DNA of 64,000 bases from Dirofilaria immitis (Eukaryota; Nematoda; Chromadorea; Rhabditida; Onchocercidae), in the NCBI GenBank assembly GCA_024305405.1, contig JAKNDB010000068.1, positions 7,803,501 to 7,867,500 on the forward strand. The letters are read 5' to 3'. Each line of letters starts with the position of its first letter. Position 1 is the stretch's first letter. The translations under genes and the position numbers were made by a program. Below are positions 30,919-42,900 of this stretch, one piece after another. The notes beneath the pieces were generated by a model that searched no databases, was not told the origin of the DNA, and saw nothing but the letters and a program-made list of their open reading frames with translations.

Positions 30919-32128
30919 GTATTTATTTTATCAAAGATTAAATAAGTTGTGATATTATTTTTTACAATATCACAGCTGTTCTCTAGTTATTCAATTATTT
31001 ATATACGTCGTTTGAAAAACTATACGATTAGTAACAGAGAAGGGAGGAATAATGGACTAACAGTTCTGCTTTCCAGTTATTGTGAGTTAGATGTTCAAAC
31101 ATCTTTAGGAGAAAAATTTCGCGGTTTTTGAAATATATGTGAAGCTTTTGGTTATGGAATGGAATTTAATTTCTTATATGAGGTTTTATTATTCGCTTTT
31201 AAAGGATATTGATGGAAAGGTCAAAACGACGCCATTGCAAAATAAAGACGGCTTGAGTTATTTCATGCGTTTATAAGTATCTAACTTATCGATTGATAAA
31301 TGTTGATCGACATGTATTGGACGCATGTTGGATACTACTGATATTCCCATTATTTGAAAGAAATGTTTTTGTTGAATCCTTGTCATATTTCTGTTCAAGC
31401 ATTAGTTCCGTGTTAGCTTTTCAAGTTATAAATTATATTTTCGACTTGTACTGATTTCGCACTTCATATTATTTTCAAAATTGAGTTATTATTATGGTAG
31501 CATATTTGGGGAGAAAATTCCTGCTATATAGAAGATCTAAATTTCGATTCTTACAGAGATTCTTTGGTCTCCTAGTGTTAGTAACGGGTAATTCATAACA
31601 TGAATTTGGCTAACTGATAATTCAATCTTGATTGTGATGTTGTGCACATTGTTATTGCGTTCCTATCATAAGCAAAATATTTCCACTGATTTAAAAATTT
31701 TGAACCAGTTGTTAATTGTTGTTTTGTCCACCTGATATTTGTTGCCTTCTTACAGCATTGTTCCTTTCTCACAGATTTTATGAGTAAACTTCACGAAAAA
31801 TTAATCTTTTTTGTAAAAATAACATGTTGATTGCGCAAGTTATTTTCGTATTGTTTTATTATCTTATTATAATATTTATGATTTGTCAAATTAATACTTA
31901 GAATTTGAGAATACTATTTTTTTTAATATGGAAAATGGTTTCTTTTATTGGCTGTTCTTCAATATAAGTTTTAAGAATTTTCCAATATTTGTTTAAGATT
32001 TTCGACATTCATACAAGTTATAATCAAGTGAGACTTGCTAAATACAATTTTTTAAATTGGAAGAATTACGCTGAGTTCTAAATGGTTTTCAGGTGTTGAA
32101 GTCTCGAGTTAAAGAAAAGGAATGTTAA
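30919..32128. other. Region after PRMT5 exon 12, mostly non-coding
   Basis: The short C-terminal exon of PRMT5 probably lies near the start of this stretch; a frame at about 30980-31131 containing NYTISN is a weak candidate. The rest shows no recognisable gene, repeat or RNA. Confidence 0.4.
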
Positions 32129-34577
32129 ATGAAAGTTTTCACAGCTGATATAAGTGAGATATTATTCGCTGAACATCGTGACGAAGGAGAAACTAATTAT
32201 TTAGCAGGAGAATTATCACACATTGTCAAAGTATCATTCCGATTGCTAAGCCTTAGGAATAAAAGATTTGACTAAGCGAAGAGAACATTAATTTTCAAGA
32301 ATTCCTCGCAGTAGTACCATTTGGTTTCCGAATAAATGAGATTGAGTAAATATTGATTCTCTCTATTGCTTCTTCGACCAATCAGTTCTTTTAGACATTT
32401 CCTTAATTGGAAAAATCGTTCGCTGTAAGTCGCACTCTGTGTTTAGTTTTACTCCAACACGGGGAGGTGGGTTCGTAGTAGCCATTTTCTTTAAAATGTA
32501 TTCTTATTTTCTTTTAATGAGATGAATATTTTTTAGGACTTGTTAGGTCCGCGGTTTTGGATTTCGTATTGGAATTATTACCCGATTGTAGCAAACACTT
32601 TGTATTATAGTGTCACCTTCTTATCCGGTAAAGATTCATAAGTAAATATATTGTAGTTTTGGATAGTTTGCTATGAATTTTAATAATGTTTCATTTTTTC
32701 TTTTAATTTCAATTGTAATTTTTCCTTATTAGAATTAAATTGAAGAATCTTGACCCTCTTTTATAAATTAATTTAAATAAAATATGTGTTAATATATAAA
32801 AATTATTCTTAGATATTTCCGTACTAATCATTTCCAACATTTTATTCACTTTAGTGTTCTTCACATTGACTTTTTAGCGTGGAAGATGTCTTTATATAAA
32901 TTGTCATATTTCATGAATTGTTGAACACATTCTTCGTTGTATTAATTTATTTAGATCTAATTGAGTCCTTAATGAAAGAATCATCGTTTAAAAATGGATT
33001 GCATATAATTCAAATCAAATTAACCAACTTAAAGAAATTAGTCGTATAATTGCAACTTTTTTAAATTTATAGCAGTGCAAACAATTGGCGAAGAATACAT
33101 TGCACTTTTACCATTGGTCACAGTTCAACAACGCAAAGTACCTTTTTTCACGCGTCGTTTAATTTTTGTTCTTTCTTTTGCTTTGGCGCCATTATTGATT
33201 GAAAAGATCCTCGATGGAATTATAAGGAATTTGGATGATTCACTGATTGCCAACGAAACTCGTTTTTTTGGTAGGAAGCAAAGAAATCTTCGCAAAACTC
33301 TGCTTAATGTTATTATCTTGATCAGGTATTCAAGATCAATCATTCTCTTGCATAAATTAAGCAAATTTTATGCACATGTGGCACTTATCGTCTTCAAAAT
33401 TATTTATGGGAAATAGATTTAGACAGCAAATGATATCATTTTCAGGTTTACTGGTATTCCAATATTGTATCGTTTGAATTTAGCACTGTTTTATTTATTT
33501 GGAACCTATTATTATATCTCAAAGCGTTTAGTCAGTTTGAAATACATTTCATTTCGAGCGCAATCAAATTACCAGGTGCCTCCTCAGATACATTTCAAGT
33601 TTATTCTTGCTGAAAAACAGACTTCATATCATTTGGGGCATGAAAAATAGCTATGCATCACGTTATAACATGGGAATGTTGCGAAGAAAAATAAAACGAT
33701 ATTTTCAATCTATTTTTTGAAAAGTCGTAATTTTTGAAACTATAGGATTTCATGATTTTGCATTTTTAAGATATTGCGGCAAGAAAAATCCTGAATTTTT
33801 TTCGCTGAAATACTTGAAGTGAGAGGTCAAATTGCATGTTATGCAGAATTTATAGAGATGATTTTGCAGGCGTTATCCTATTTCCGTTTTTTCAGGGCGA
33901 TAAATATTGCACAAATTGTTTCAAGTGCAGCAATTTGGATTCGTGACGAATTGAGAAAACGGCATAGTGAAGAAGCAATTGTTGGATTCAAACAATTATC
34001 TGAATCTGGAATATCGGAAGAGGAGGACGATCTGGTAAATTACTTGTCATAGTGATTTTTCTTAATGATGTTTTTAAACCTAAGTAGACATATTATGTAA
34101 GATAATGATATTATATAAGATGATTTGTTTAAATGTTGGTTGTTTTAATCTGTTCAATTTCTTTAGAAAAAAGAAATCACTACTGAAATTGAGCTTAACA
34201 GTAATTATTAAGAATTCTCGAACTTAACAGTAATTATTAAGAATTCTCGAATTCTAAAAACTGTAGTTAAAGAAATGGATTTGTCATGTATTTATATACA
34301 GTTAATTAAATAATTTCATTTACTTATAATCTTATTATTAATAGCGTGCATCTGTTTTAATGCTTCATTTTTTTAGTTTGTATACAATTCATTCGGGTGT
34401 TCACTTTGTTGGCAGTGCAATAAACCACCAGTCTGTATTCCTTGCGGACATTTATTTTGTTGGAATTGCATTTTAAAGCACATACAGTTTACTATCACTA
34501 ACGGTGTATTAGCATTCTGTCCACAGTGTCGAAAAGAATTTCATCAAAGTCGAGTAGTACCGTTGCTGAATTTATAA
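32129..34577 (+). CDS. pex10: Peroxin-10, RING-type peroxisomal E3 ubiquitin ligase
   Basis: PEX10 sits in the peroxisome membrane with PEX2 and PEX12 and ubiquitinates the import receptor PEX5 for recycling. Exons: 32129-32230, 32537-32627, 33073-33325, 33446-33575, 33870-34034, 34377-34577. They join in frame throughout to 942 bases, 313 residues; the human protein has 326. The N-terminus (ADISEILFAEHRDE) and LLGPRFW match the family start. LALFYLFGTYYYISKR is the conserved membrane segment. The last exon encodes a complete C3HC4 RING (CSLCWQCNKPPVCIPCGHLF, then CPQCRKEF). The start was chosen because the preceding bases offer no other in-frame ATG matching the family. Unlike its neighbours it shows no frameshift. 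The acceptor of exon 3 could be 33073 or 33076. It is followed after 200 bases by WARS2 on the same strand. Confidence 0.9.
34194..34251 (+). repeat. Exact 29-base tandem duplication in a PEX10 intron
   Basis: Bases 34194-34222 and 34223-34251 are identical. The unit begins CTTAACAGTAATTATTAAG and contains its own short palindrome. It lies in the last PEX10 intron, 125 bases before the RING exon, and does not touch coding sequence. Confidence 0.95.
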
Positions 34578-34750
34578 TTGTGTGACATTTCTTGATCTTC
34601 AAATTTTCTCATTTTCTGCGGAAGAAATTATTCATTGTACGTGCTTTCAACATTCCGCATCAGATTTTTAAAGAAAGGATAACGAAAATAATTTTTCTTT
34701 GTTTTTTCTTTGTATTTTTTTTTGCTTATTTTTGCTTATTTAGTCTGATA

Positions 34751-34759
34751 GCTTTTCAG
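34751..34759 (+). promoter_or_regulatory. Candidate trans-splice acceptor before WARS2
   Basis: GCTTTTCAG ends 20 bases before the WARS2 start codon at 34779 and is preceded by a long T-rich tract (about 34694-34740). In nematode operons, a U-rich element and an acceptor in the short intercistronic space receive a spliced leader. The 200-base gap from the PEX10 stop fits that arrangement. This is an inference; no transcript evidence is available here. Confidence 0.5.
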
Positions 34760-34778
34760 TCTCTTTGAAGCAGCAGTG

Positions 34779-37700
34779 ATGAATGTTTTTGCCGTGATTT
34801 TGAGAAAATTATCGCATAGAAATACAAAATGGATGCTTGAGAAACAAATTGTTCGATCTGCGTTATCAGTTAGGACAAAATCAGAAAATAATTACTTCCC
34901 AGTAATTTACGTCTCTGGTATCCAACCAACCGGAGTTCCACATCTGGGTAATTATTTTGGCTTCATCCAGCACTGGATTAATTTACAAAATGTTTGTTTT
35001 TAATTTCTTCCATTGATTTTTTTGTGCTTTATCTAGGATCCTATAAATTCAACTAGTTTCGTGGTTTGGATTTATTGAAGTGATTTAATAAATTCTATAC
35101 CAATTACAATATTTAAAAGAGTACAGAAGTACTGCTCTTATTATTATTAATTCATACAGCGCACCTAAGAAATAAATAGTTTTTCAGGATGGTCATTTAA
35201 AACAAATGTATCTTTCTATTGCTGATTATCATTCAATTTCAGTGGGTTTCAGTGATCCTCATGAAGTGAGCTAATTGATGCATTTTACATTTCTTTCTGA
35301 GGGATCACATAGATCACATGTAAACTGCATTTATTAAGCTCTCCTCTCTTTCAAATATGTGAAACTTAATATTTTCATGAACAGCGTAATGAATTGCGGA
35401 GATAATATTAGTAAGAATTTCTTTCTCTAACTTTTATATCTTATCCTTCTGCATATTTTTTTCCATGATAAATAATTCATCATTAATTTCAATTATTTAT
35501 TCGCCTCACTCTTAATTTTTAACTTTCTTGGATTAAAAGTCTCCACCCCTTCAATTCTACAGTCTGTTGAGAAAAAGAGTTTGTTTTATCTTTGTGGAAT
35601 AGAAAACGTTGGTAATTTAACTGGATTGCGTAAAAACGCTTCATCATTATTATTATAATTATTATAGTATACAAAAGTACGTTGCGATGCTTTTTTATTA
35701 TTTTTTTATTATTATTATTATTTTTTATTAAGGCATGACGCACTGATAATAATGATTTAATAAAGATAGAAGTGGTATTGGTGGTTTAAAGTAGTAGCGA
35801 CACAATCGTTGATAAAAAATAAAAAGAAAAAAGTGATAGATCTACACTGAATGGACTGTTTTTATAGTTAAAATGTTTACAATTTTTATAAATTTATAAT
35901 ATTAAAAATCAAAATTTAAGTGATTAATTGGTAAATGTTTACAACTTCTCAGAGTTTGTATCGTATTATAATCAAAACTGGCAAATGTTTATACGGTTAT
36001 GAAACTGATAAGATGATTGTTGATCAAAGTACTTACAAAATTTGGAGTTGCTTACATGCTTGCAAAACTGACAGTTAGATGATTTATTATCTTATCTTTC
36101 TTTCTGAAATATGAAAGAAGGTAATTTACTTTATATTATAAATTACGTTTTATTTCCGAAATATTCATATAATATGAAAATATCGTTGTTATCTCGATAT
36201 GCTTATATTATAAAATATTTCGGTTATCCTGACACCGTCAATATGTTTGATTAGTTCTGTCATTTCCTACTTCTTACTGGACTGTTAAAACTGCTGGAGC
36301 AGTACCATAATTTTTTCACTGGCTAATGCTCAGACCAGCAACATTTCCTAAAAGTGGCTTATTTTATAGACCTCAGACTATTCATATATATTATTTTATT
36401 TACAGATGAGAAATAATATTTTGAAAATGGCTGCCAGTCTATTAGCTTGTGGATTGAATCCGAAAAGACAATTCTGTTCCAACAGAGCAGAGTGGCTGAT
36501 CATGCTAATTTGATGTATATACTGGGAAGTTTACAGACTATCGCCAGACTTACTCGGATGCCACAGTATAAAGACAAAGCTTCTGCGTGTGTTTATCTTT
36601 TTGAGAGAAAAGCTTGAAGTTTTATTTTTACTCTGTTGATTGTGATTTGCTTAACTTTTATTGGTTTTACTTTTTCTCCAAATGGTTATTATATTCTTTT
36701 GCTCCATTTGTTACTGCAAGTACATCAAAAACCTGCACCATAGTTATCACCACTCTATTGAAATGTGAAAAAATCTTGTTATCTAAAGTTTATACACTTT
36801 CCCATCACCTGTCAGATGCTATAGTATATAATTGTGGATACGGAAATCTTTGAAAGGTTTTGTCTATATCTAAGGTAGGTTTAGGTTTTCTTAACAATAA
36901 ACGTAATCTTTTTAGCAGTAAATAGGTAGGAATTTTATGACCTTAGATTTACTACAGTTATTAATCAGATTTAAGTTTCATTACTTCTTTAAATTTGCTT
37001 GGTTGCAGATTTAAACAAGGTGACATTCCTGTTAATCTACAATTATATCCTATTCTGCAAGCAGCTGATGTATTACTGTATAAAGGAACTCATGTACCAG
37101 TTGGCGATGACCAGAGCCAGCATCTACTTTTAATGAGAGATTTAGCTGTCAAATGCAATGCTGTTCTTCACTATGATATGTTTCCAGTTCCAATTCAAGT
37201 AAAATTTAATCCTTTTATCTTTTGGCTGAGTGATTTAGACTTGTTACTGAGATCGTCCTTGCTTCCGCAAAGGTTGCTAACCAAGAAGAAATTCGCCACA
37301 TCACGAATTTATGTGAAGAATCTGGTGTTTTTCTTCCCGAATTTTTCAAAAACCCCAGACCACTTAATTTCAGAAATTGTATTGAATAACAGATCAAGTA
37401 TGGAGGATTTTATTCGTAAAGTTATAGAGTTTTGAAAACCTATTTTAAACATTTAAATTTCAGATAAGCGCTAAATGTACACGTTTAAAAAGTTTGGAAA
37501 ATGCGACGAAAAAGATGAGCAAATCGATGGGTAATGATCGATCGCGTATTCTAATTAGTGACACAAAGCAAATAATTGTTGAAAAATGTGCAAAAGCCCT
37601 GAGTGATTCGCAGTCCAACATTACTTATGAACCGGAAAAACGCCCTGCAATCAGTAATCTGGTAAATTTTGGCCTTTTTAAGAGAATTTCTAAAAGAAAT

Positions 37701-38209
37701 GTATCATGGATAAGATTTGTTTTAAAAGTCTTGCTGTGTTAAGAAAAAAATTTTTAACAGAAATAGAAAATCTGTTTTCAGAAAATATAACATAAGAATA
37801 AAGGATTGGGGTCTGATTGTTGATATAGAAGAATATATCTGCCGTACTGCGTTGCAACACAGATTTGTTGCTGTCATTCCCTCCCTGCATGTGAGAGAAT
37901 TTTGTTTTTTATATCGATCATTTTTGAATTTATGATTTTCAGGTAACTCTTTATGCTTTATCGACTGGTTTAAGTATCGAAAATGTAATCCATGATTGTG
38001 CCGATTTGGATACAAAAGGATTTAAATCACGTTTGGCAGAAAAAATCGATGCACATATTGCGCCATTTCGAGAAAAATATGAGACTCTACTTCAAGAGCC
38101 ACAGCTAATTCGAGATATTCTGATGTTTGGTACCCAGAAAGCAGAAGAAAAGGCGCAAGAAACGATGATAGAATTAAGAGAATTGCTAGGTTTTAATGTG
38201 TATAAATAG
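34779..38209 (+). CDS. wars-2: Mitochondrial tryptophanyl-tRNA synthetase
   Basis: This class I synthetase charges mitochondrial tRNA-Trp with tryptophan. Exons: 34779-34991, 35188-35265, 36406-36586, 37009-37198, 37464-37661, 37943-38209. A basic N-terminus likely serves as the mitochondrial targeting signal. The HIGH-type motif is [12 protein letters not shown], followed by the active-site [27 protein letters not shown] (tryptophan pocket and tRNA-binding face), and KKMSKS in exon 5. The exons sum to 1127 bases. One base is missing in exon 3 (near 36466); restoring the count gives 1128, or 375 residues, against 360 for human WARS2. Intron 2 is over 1.1 kb and holds microsatellites. Intron 4 holds a bacterial-looking open segment. 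It probably shares an operon with PEX10. Confidence 0.92.
35640..35740. repeat. TTA/TAA microsatellite
   Basis: An imperfect run of TTATTA-type triplets, interrupted by T runs, in intron 2 of WARS2. Simple-sequence expansion; no other role is visible. Confidence 0.8.
37234..37389 (+). other. Bacterial-looking open segment inside WARS2 intron 4
   Basis: A 51-codon open frame lies within the intron between 37198 and 37463. It is richer in G+C than the flanking intron and has a balanced, globular-protein composition (for example [15 protein letters not shown] and [16 protein letters not shown]). It is not needed by WARS2: exon 4 joins exon 5 in phase and the protein is complete without it. The antisense strand is also open across it. 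The family is not recognised. It could be a fossil insertion of endosymbiont DNA or a lost exon of another gene. Chance cannot be excluded. Confidence 0.4.
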
Positions 38210-39937
38210 CTGTCATCATAAAAAAATTTGAGTATGAAAGAAGACTGAGTATCACATCATCGAATCCTCTATATCATAATTTAAAAGAAGTGATGTTGCT
38301 TCTTCAAAATATTTGGTTTTGCACATTTCATGTTGCTTTACATATTTATTGATGATATACTGATTTTATCCGCAACATAAAACCATCAATTTCTTTGCAA
38401 ATAAGTTCTGAAGAGATATTATCTCATCCGATCTTTGGAAACGTCGATAATTAAGTGGTAGCAAAACGTGAGTGAAAAAACTGCTTGATTAGAATAAATT
38501 ATTGAATTTTTTGGAACGTAAATTGGAATAAGTCATTTGAAGACATTAAATAGCAAGAATGTTTCGAAGGTTTCACAATAAAATGACTGACTGAACTAAC
38601 TTGAAAAGTCTTTTGACAAAATATCAGAAAGTTGCCTGAAGCGTTTATACATAATCGCAGTAGATAACAAAAAACTGTTCTTTATTTGGTGGATTTATTG
38701 GCCTCGCCTATCAAAATATAAATGAGGCAAAAATGAGATGGAATAGAGCAGAAAAGAATCAAGTCACTGATTGTTTCTTTATGTTCTGTTATACTGGAAA
38801 GATGATTATTATTTAATGATAGTAATAATAGTATCATTCATATGGAAGACCCGAGAAGTTTTAATGTCTTTACTCTCACTTTCTGACGATAGTTAATTTC
38901 AATATTTTTCATCATAATTTCTACTACAATTCTGGAAATAAATTAACCGAGGTAAAAAAGCTAAGATTCCCTAATTCTTGTTCTTGCTTTAATTAGTACC
39001 AACTATAATTTCCGATATTGAACATAACTTCATAGATCATTTAAGGTGAGTTAATATTAAATTAGCTATACCGTTTGTTGCGATAACTTTGTTGGATTGG
39101 TTGAGTCGATGTCATAACAGATTTGTAATAAGGTTTATTCCTTATGCAGAACAGGAATAGGAAGACCTTTATAAAATTGATAACGCACGAACCAACAATA
39201 ACGATATTAATGATTTAAAATAAAATCGAAGAATTGAAGGGGATTGAGATGAATTAGCCTGGATAATTCGGAACTCATTAGATTGTTAAATTAGAGAGTT
39301 TTTAAACAGTAACAAAGGTTTGTTAGGTTTTTACCTTACACAGGATAGAGATCGACTTATGGTTAGAATTGGATGGTTGGGAAAATGAATTGGAATTCTA
39401 AGATAGGAAATATGATAAAATGGGAAAATGTAAATATTGCTTCAAGGTAGAAATGAGATAAATTTCTTAGACAAAAATTGCAAGTATTCAGACAAATATG
39501 TAGATTAATGAGATAAATAGCAACTAATGAATCATCAAAATATTTTGTAATTATTTTTATATTAAATTTTATTTTATTATTTATTTGGAGTTTCGCGTTA
39601 TTGAAATACCACTACTGTAATTAGAGTAATAGAATTCCCGAAACAAGCATTCCAATGTATAAGATTCTACAAAGTGGTGACAATGCTAATTTCCTGTCTT
39701 GAAGCAATATTTACATTTCCCATTTTATCATATTTCTTGTTCATCCTATTATCAAATAGGTTGCAAGTTTAATTATCACTACTGATTCTTTCCTATTGTT
39801 GTTTGACTATTTTGTTCTGCAAATTATTATTTAATTAATAATCTTTTATTTCATTGCAACAAACAATAAATAATGAGTACAATCTTCCAAAAATGACAGT
39901 ATTTATTGTTGACTGATTGTAACACGGTTGTGATTAA
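38210..39937. other. Region between WARS2 and PIEZO, with a MITE-like inverted repeat
   Basis: No coding exon is recognised in 1.7 kb. In particular, nothing matches the N-terminal blade helices expected for PIEZO. The only structure seen is the inverted repeat with arms at 39407-39446 and 39698-39736. Confidence 0.55.
39407..39736. repeat. Inverted repeat, about 40-base arms, 251-base spacer
   Basis: Bases 39407-39446 and 39698-39736 are reverse complements apart from a single-base length difference in an A run. The element of about 330 bases has no open frame and is AT-rich, like a short non-autonomous DNA transposon (MITE). No clear target-site duplication was found. Confidence 0.8.
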
Positions 39938-42900
39938 ATGGCGGAATTCCTGATTCATTTCATTTTAAAATGTGTTATCTATGTAATAACTATTATTGTA
40001 TTCGGTATCACAACCGTTGTCATCAATCAAAGCATTTTTGCCGTTATTTATTTCATCTTTTTCGGCACATATTGCATCATTTTTCAAGTAATTTCTCCTC
40101 TTTCCGATTAGTATGAAATTGTTTACTTTTCTTTATTCATTAGGCATAATTGCCATCTAAACCTTCCATCCAGAAGTCTTGCAAGTTAGTAGAATAATGC
40201 ATACTAATTTGGATTGACTTAATTTAATTGAAGTAGAATTAAAGAAAAGAAAAAAGGGAAGGATTCAATGTTAATTACTTGATACTGTTTTCAACACTGA
40301 CAAATGTTTGAAGCATTAATGTTTTCCCTTTGATGCCTAAATTTTCACAATATCCAAAAACAAAAAGAAGTAATATGAAGCAATTTTCAATATTATTTTA
40401 TTTTTTGCATTGGATATGAACTGAACCAATAGTACAAGTGAACGGATCATTTACTTGCCTTCAAAATGATTTGTTCAGAAATATAGCACTTACATGGATG
40501 TTATCCAAACTTTCAGACATCAATGACTTTTTCCTGCATCGTAGTATTTTTTCTGGTATTTGTTGATCGCATTAACTTTGACACATTTGGTTTTGTTAAT
40601 CGATCGATATATTGTAAAATATGAAATTGATACTAGCGATATTTTGCTTAGTCCATTAGCTAAAGAGTATCGAGGTGATATTTCTCAAACAATGAAAATC
40701 ATTTTGCATCTCATTATAACAAGAAAAACTGAATGATTATGATAGATGTGATGGTTTTATTACTCTCACAAAATCAAACTTAGCAAACTTAGATTTTGCT
40801 TCGATTTCAAAAGCAGTCAATAAATCAATTTGGCTTTTTAAAGAAAATTACTCGTTGTAGTGGGAGTTTCTCTTTCAAAATCAAAATCTCATCACCATGT
40901 TTAACTAATTATCGAAGGTATGCAAGTATTGTTGAATCATTTTTCATCTTTAGTGCTTCCAAATATTGCGGGATGTTATGTAACTGTGTCAATTTTATTT
41001 GTATTAACCACTTTGTGCGCATTCGTAGATCTCACTTCATTAAATTATAAAGGTAACTCCTTCAAAACTTATCTCACTAAAGTTTTCATTAATATACATT
41101 AATTGATGCTGAATTATTCGCTTAATTATATAAAATTTGAATTAAAAACAATGCATTTTTATCTCTAGTAAAACTATCCTCTTTTTGTTCTGCATTGATG
41201 CGAGATTTTGGACGAATATCATTGATTATTTGTGTAAGATTGAGTGATATTTCGTGCGCATTTTCACTTGCATTTTGCGCCATTCATACGGTAGGTTTTT
41301 AAAACGCATTGAAAAATTATGTTTTGTTAGTATGTACAGTATTATGCAATAGAATTCCGATCTAAGTTTCCATATTTCCTTCCTCTTCTGTATCAATTTA
41401 CTTTTGATTTAAATAATATGTTCAATTTACTTCTGATTTAAATAATAAAAAATAATATGTTCATTTCAAATATGCGGTTATATACTAGTTGACTTATATT
41501 GTTTCATTTATTTAAAGATTCCGTTTAAGGACAATATTCCTTTTAAATGATAAACAATGCTCAAAATTGATTTTTATTGAAATCAATTGAAGCTCGATTT
41601 TAGGTGTCACTCATTGCTTTGCCCATGCTTCTTGTTGCAGTACTATTATTCATTTCACTACCGACAAATATCAAAAGAATCGCTTGTTTTTTTCCACCTA
41701 CTATGTATTAGCTGTTACGACTTTCAAACTAATATTTGATGCATACGAAGGATTCGTTGATTATCCGGATTTCTGCAATATTCCTCATCTTGTTGAATGG
41801 TTGTATTGGATCGGCTTGATCTCGGATAATGCTACACCAGCCTTAGTTCGCCTTTTCAAATATTATTTCAATTTTTGCTGGCTACCATTTATATGTACTA
41901 ATAATTTATTCCATCATATAACAACATATGGAATTATGATTTCGTTAATCTATCATCAATTAGCTTCATCCACTCCTTTTCATAATAATTCCTGCTGTTG
42001 TCCAAAATTATGATTTAATTTAAGAGCTATTTATGTTATTCTTAAAGAGGTAAATCTTTTTCTAGGCTCCAGTAATTTGCATATGTACTCTTACCGTACG
42101 CTCTTCTCTTCAGCATATCAAGAAAATATATGCAATACGCTACAATAAAACACTTCCAATTTTGCCATTTCCGGAAATAGACTGCACTAATGCTGACGAA
42201 GGAATCATTTCTTTCGTCAAATTTTATACAAATTTTATTTTGTATAAATTTAGTTATGAGGTAAATAATATTTGAAATGAACTGAGAAACTTTTACATCA
42301 ATTTTCTTACTCTTCGCTATATCTTTTCTTCTCTTTATGGCGAAGATTAAATCAGAAAGAATTGCAAAGTCACCGAAGATGGAATTTATAGTATCTTAAC
42401 TCTTATCAGTAAGATATTTTCATAAAAATATTTCAATTCCGATATTACTTTCATTTATACATGAATGTTCGGACTTATGCCGGTACAAGTCCATGAAGTT
42501 TTATCGAAAAAAATTGAGGATAGAAAAATACTGTGATATAGGTAGTTAAGTGGGAATTCAGAACAGTAATGGATTAAATATAAGCTTATAATTATAACGT
42601 GATTCCATAAATAAGTTAATTGCTTTTTATGTTATTATCGAATTTCAGATATATATGACTCTCGTTCTTTTCTCAGCAGTAATTGCTTCAAATATCATTT
42701 CGTTGTTGTCAATGACAGGCTTGGTAATTTGCTTGTTGATAGATCGATGGCGTATTCGACGTATATTTTTAATTTTTGTCTGCTATCATTTGGCTGTCTT
42801 TGTCTATTCATTGCTTGCATATATTGGTACTGTACCTGGTGAATGTTATCATGGTGAGGATAGATTGTATTAGTTTATAAACTGTTTCGGCAGTTATATT

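Noticed and set aside
33125..33364. Minus-strand open frame across PEX10 exon 3
   Set aside because: Shadow of the real PEX10 exon on the other strand.
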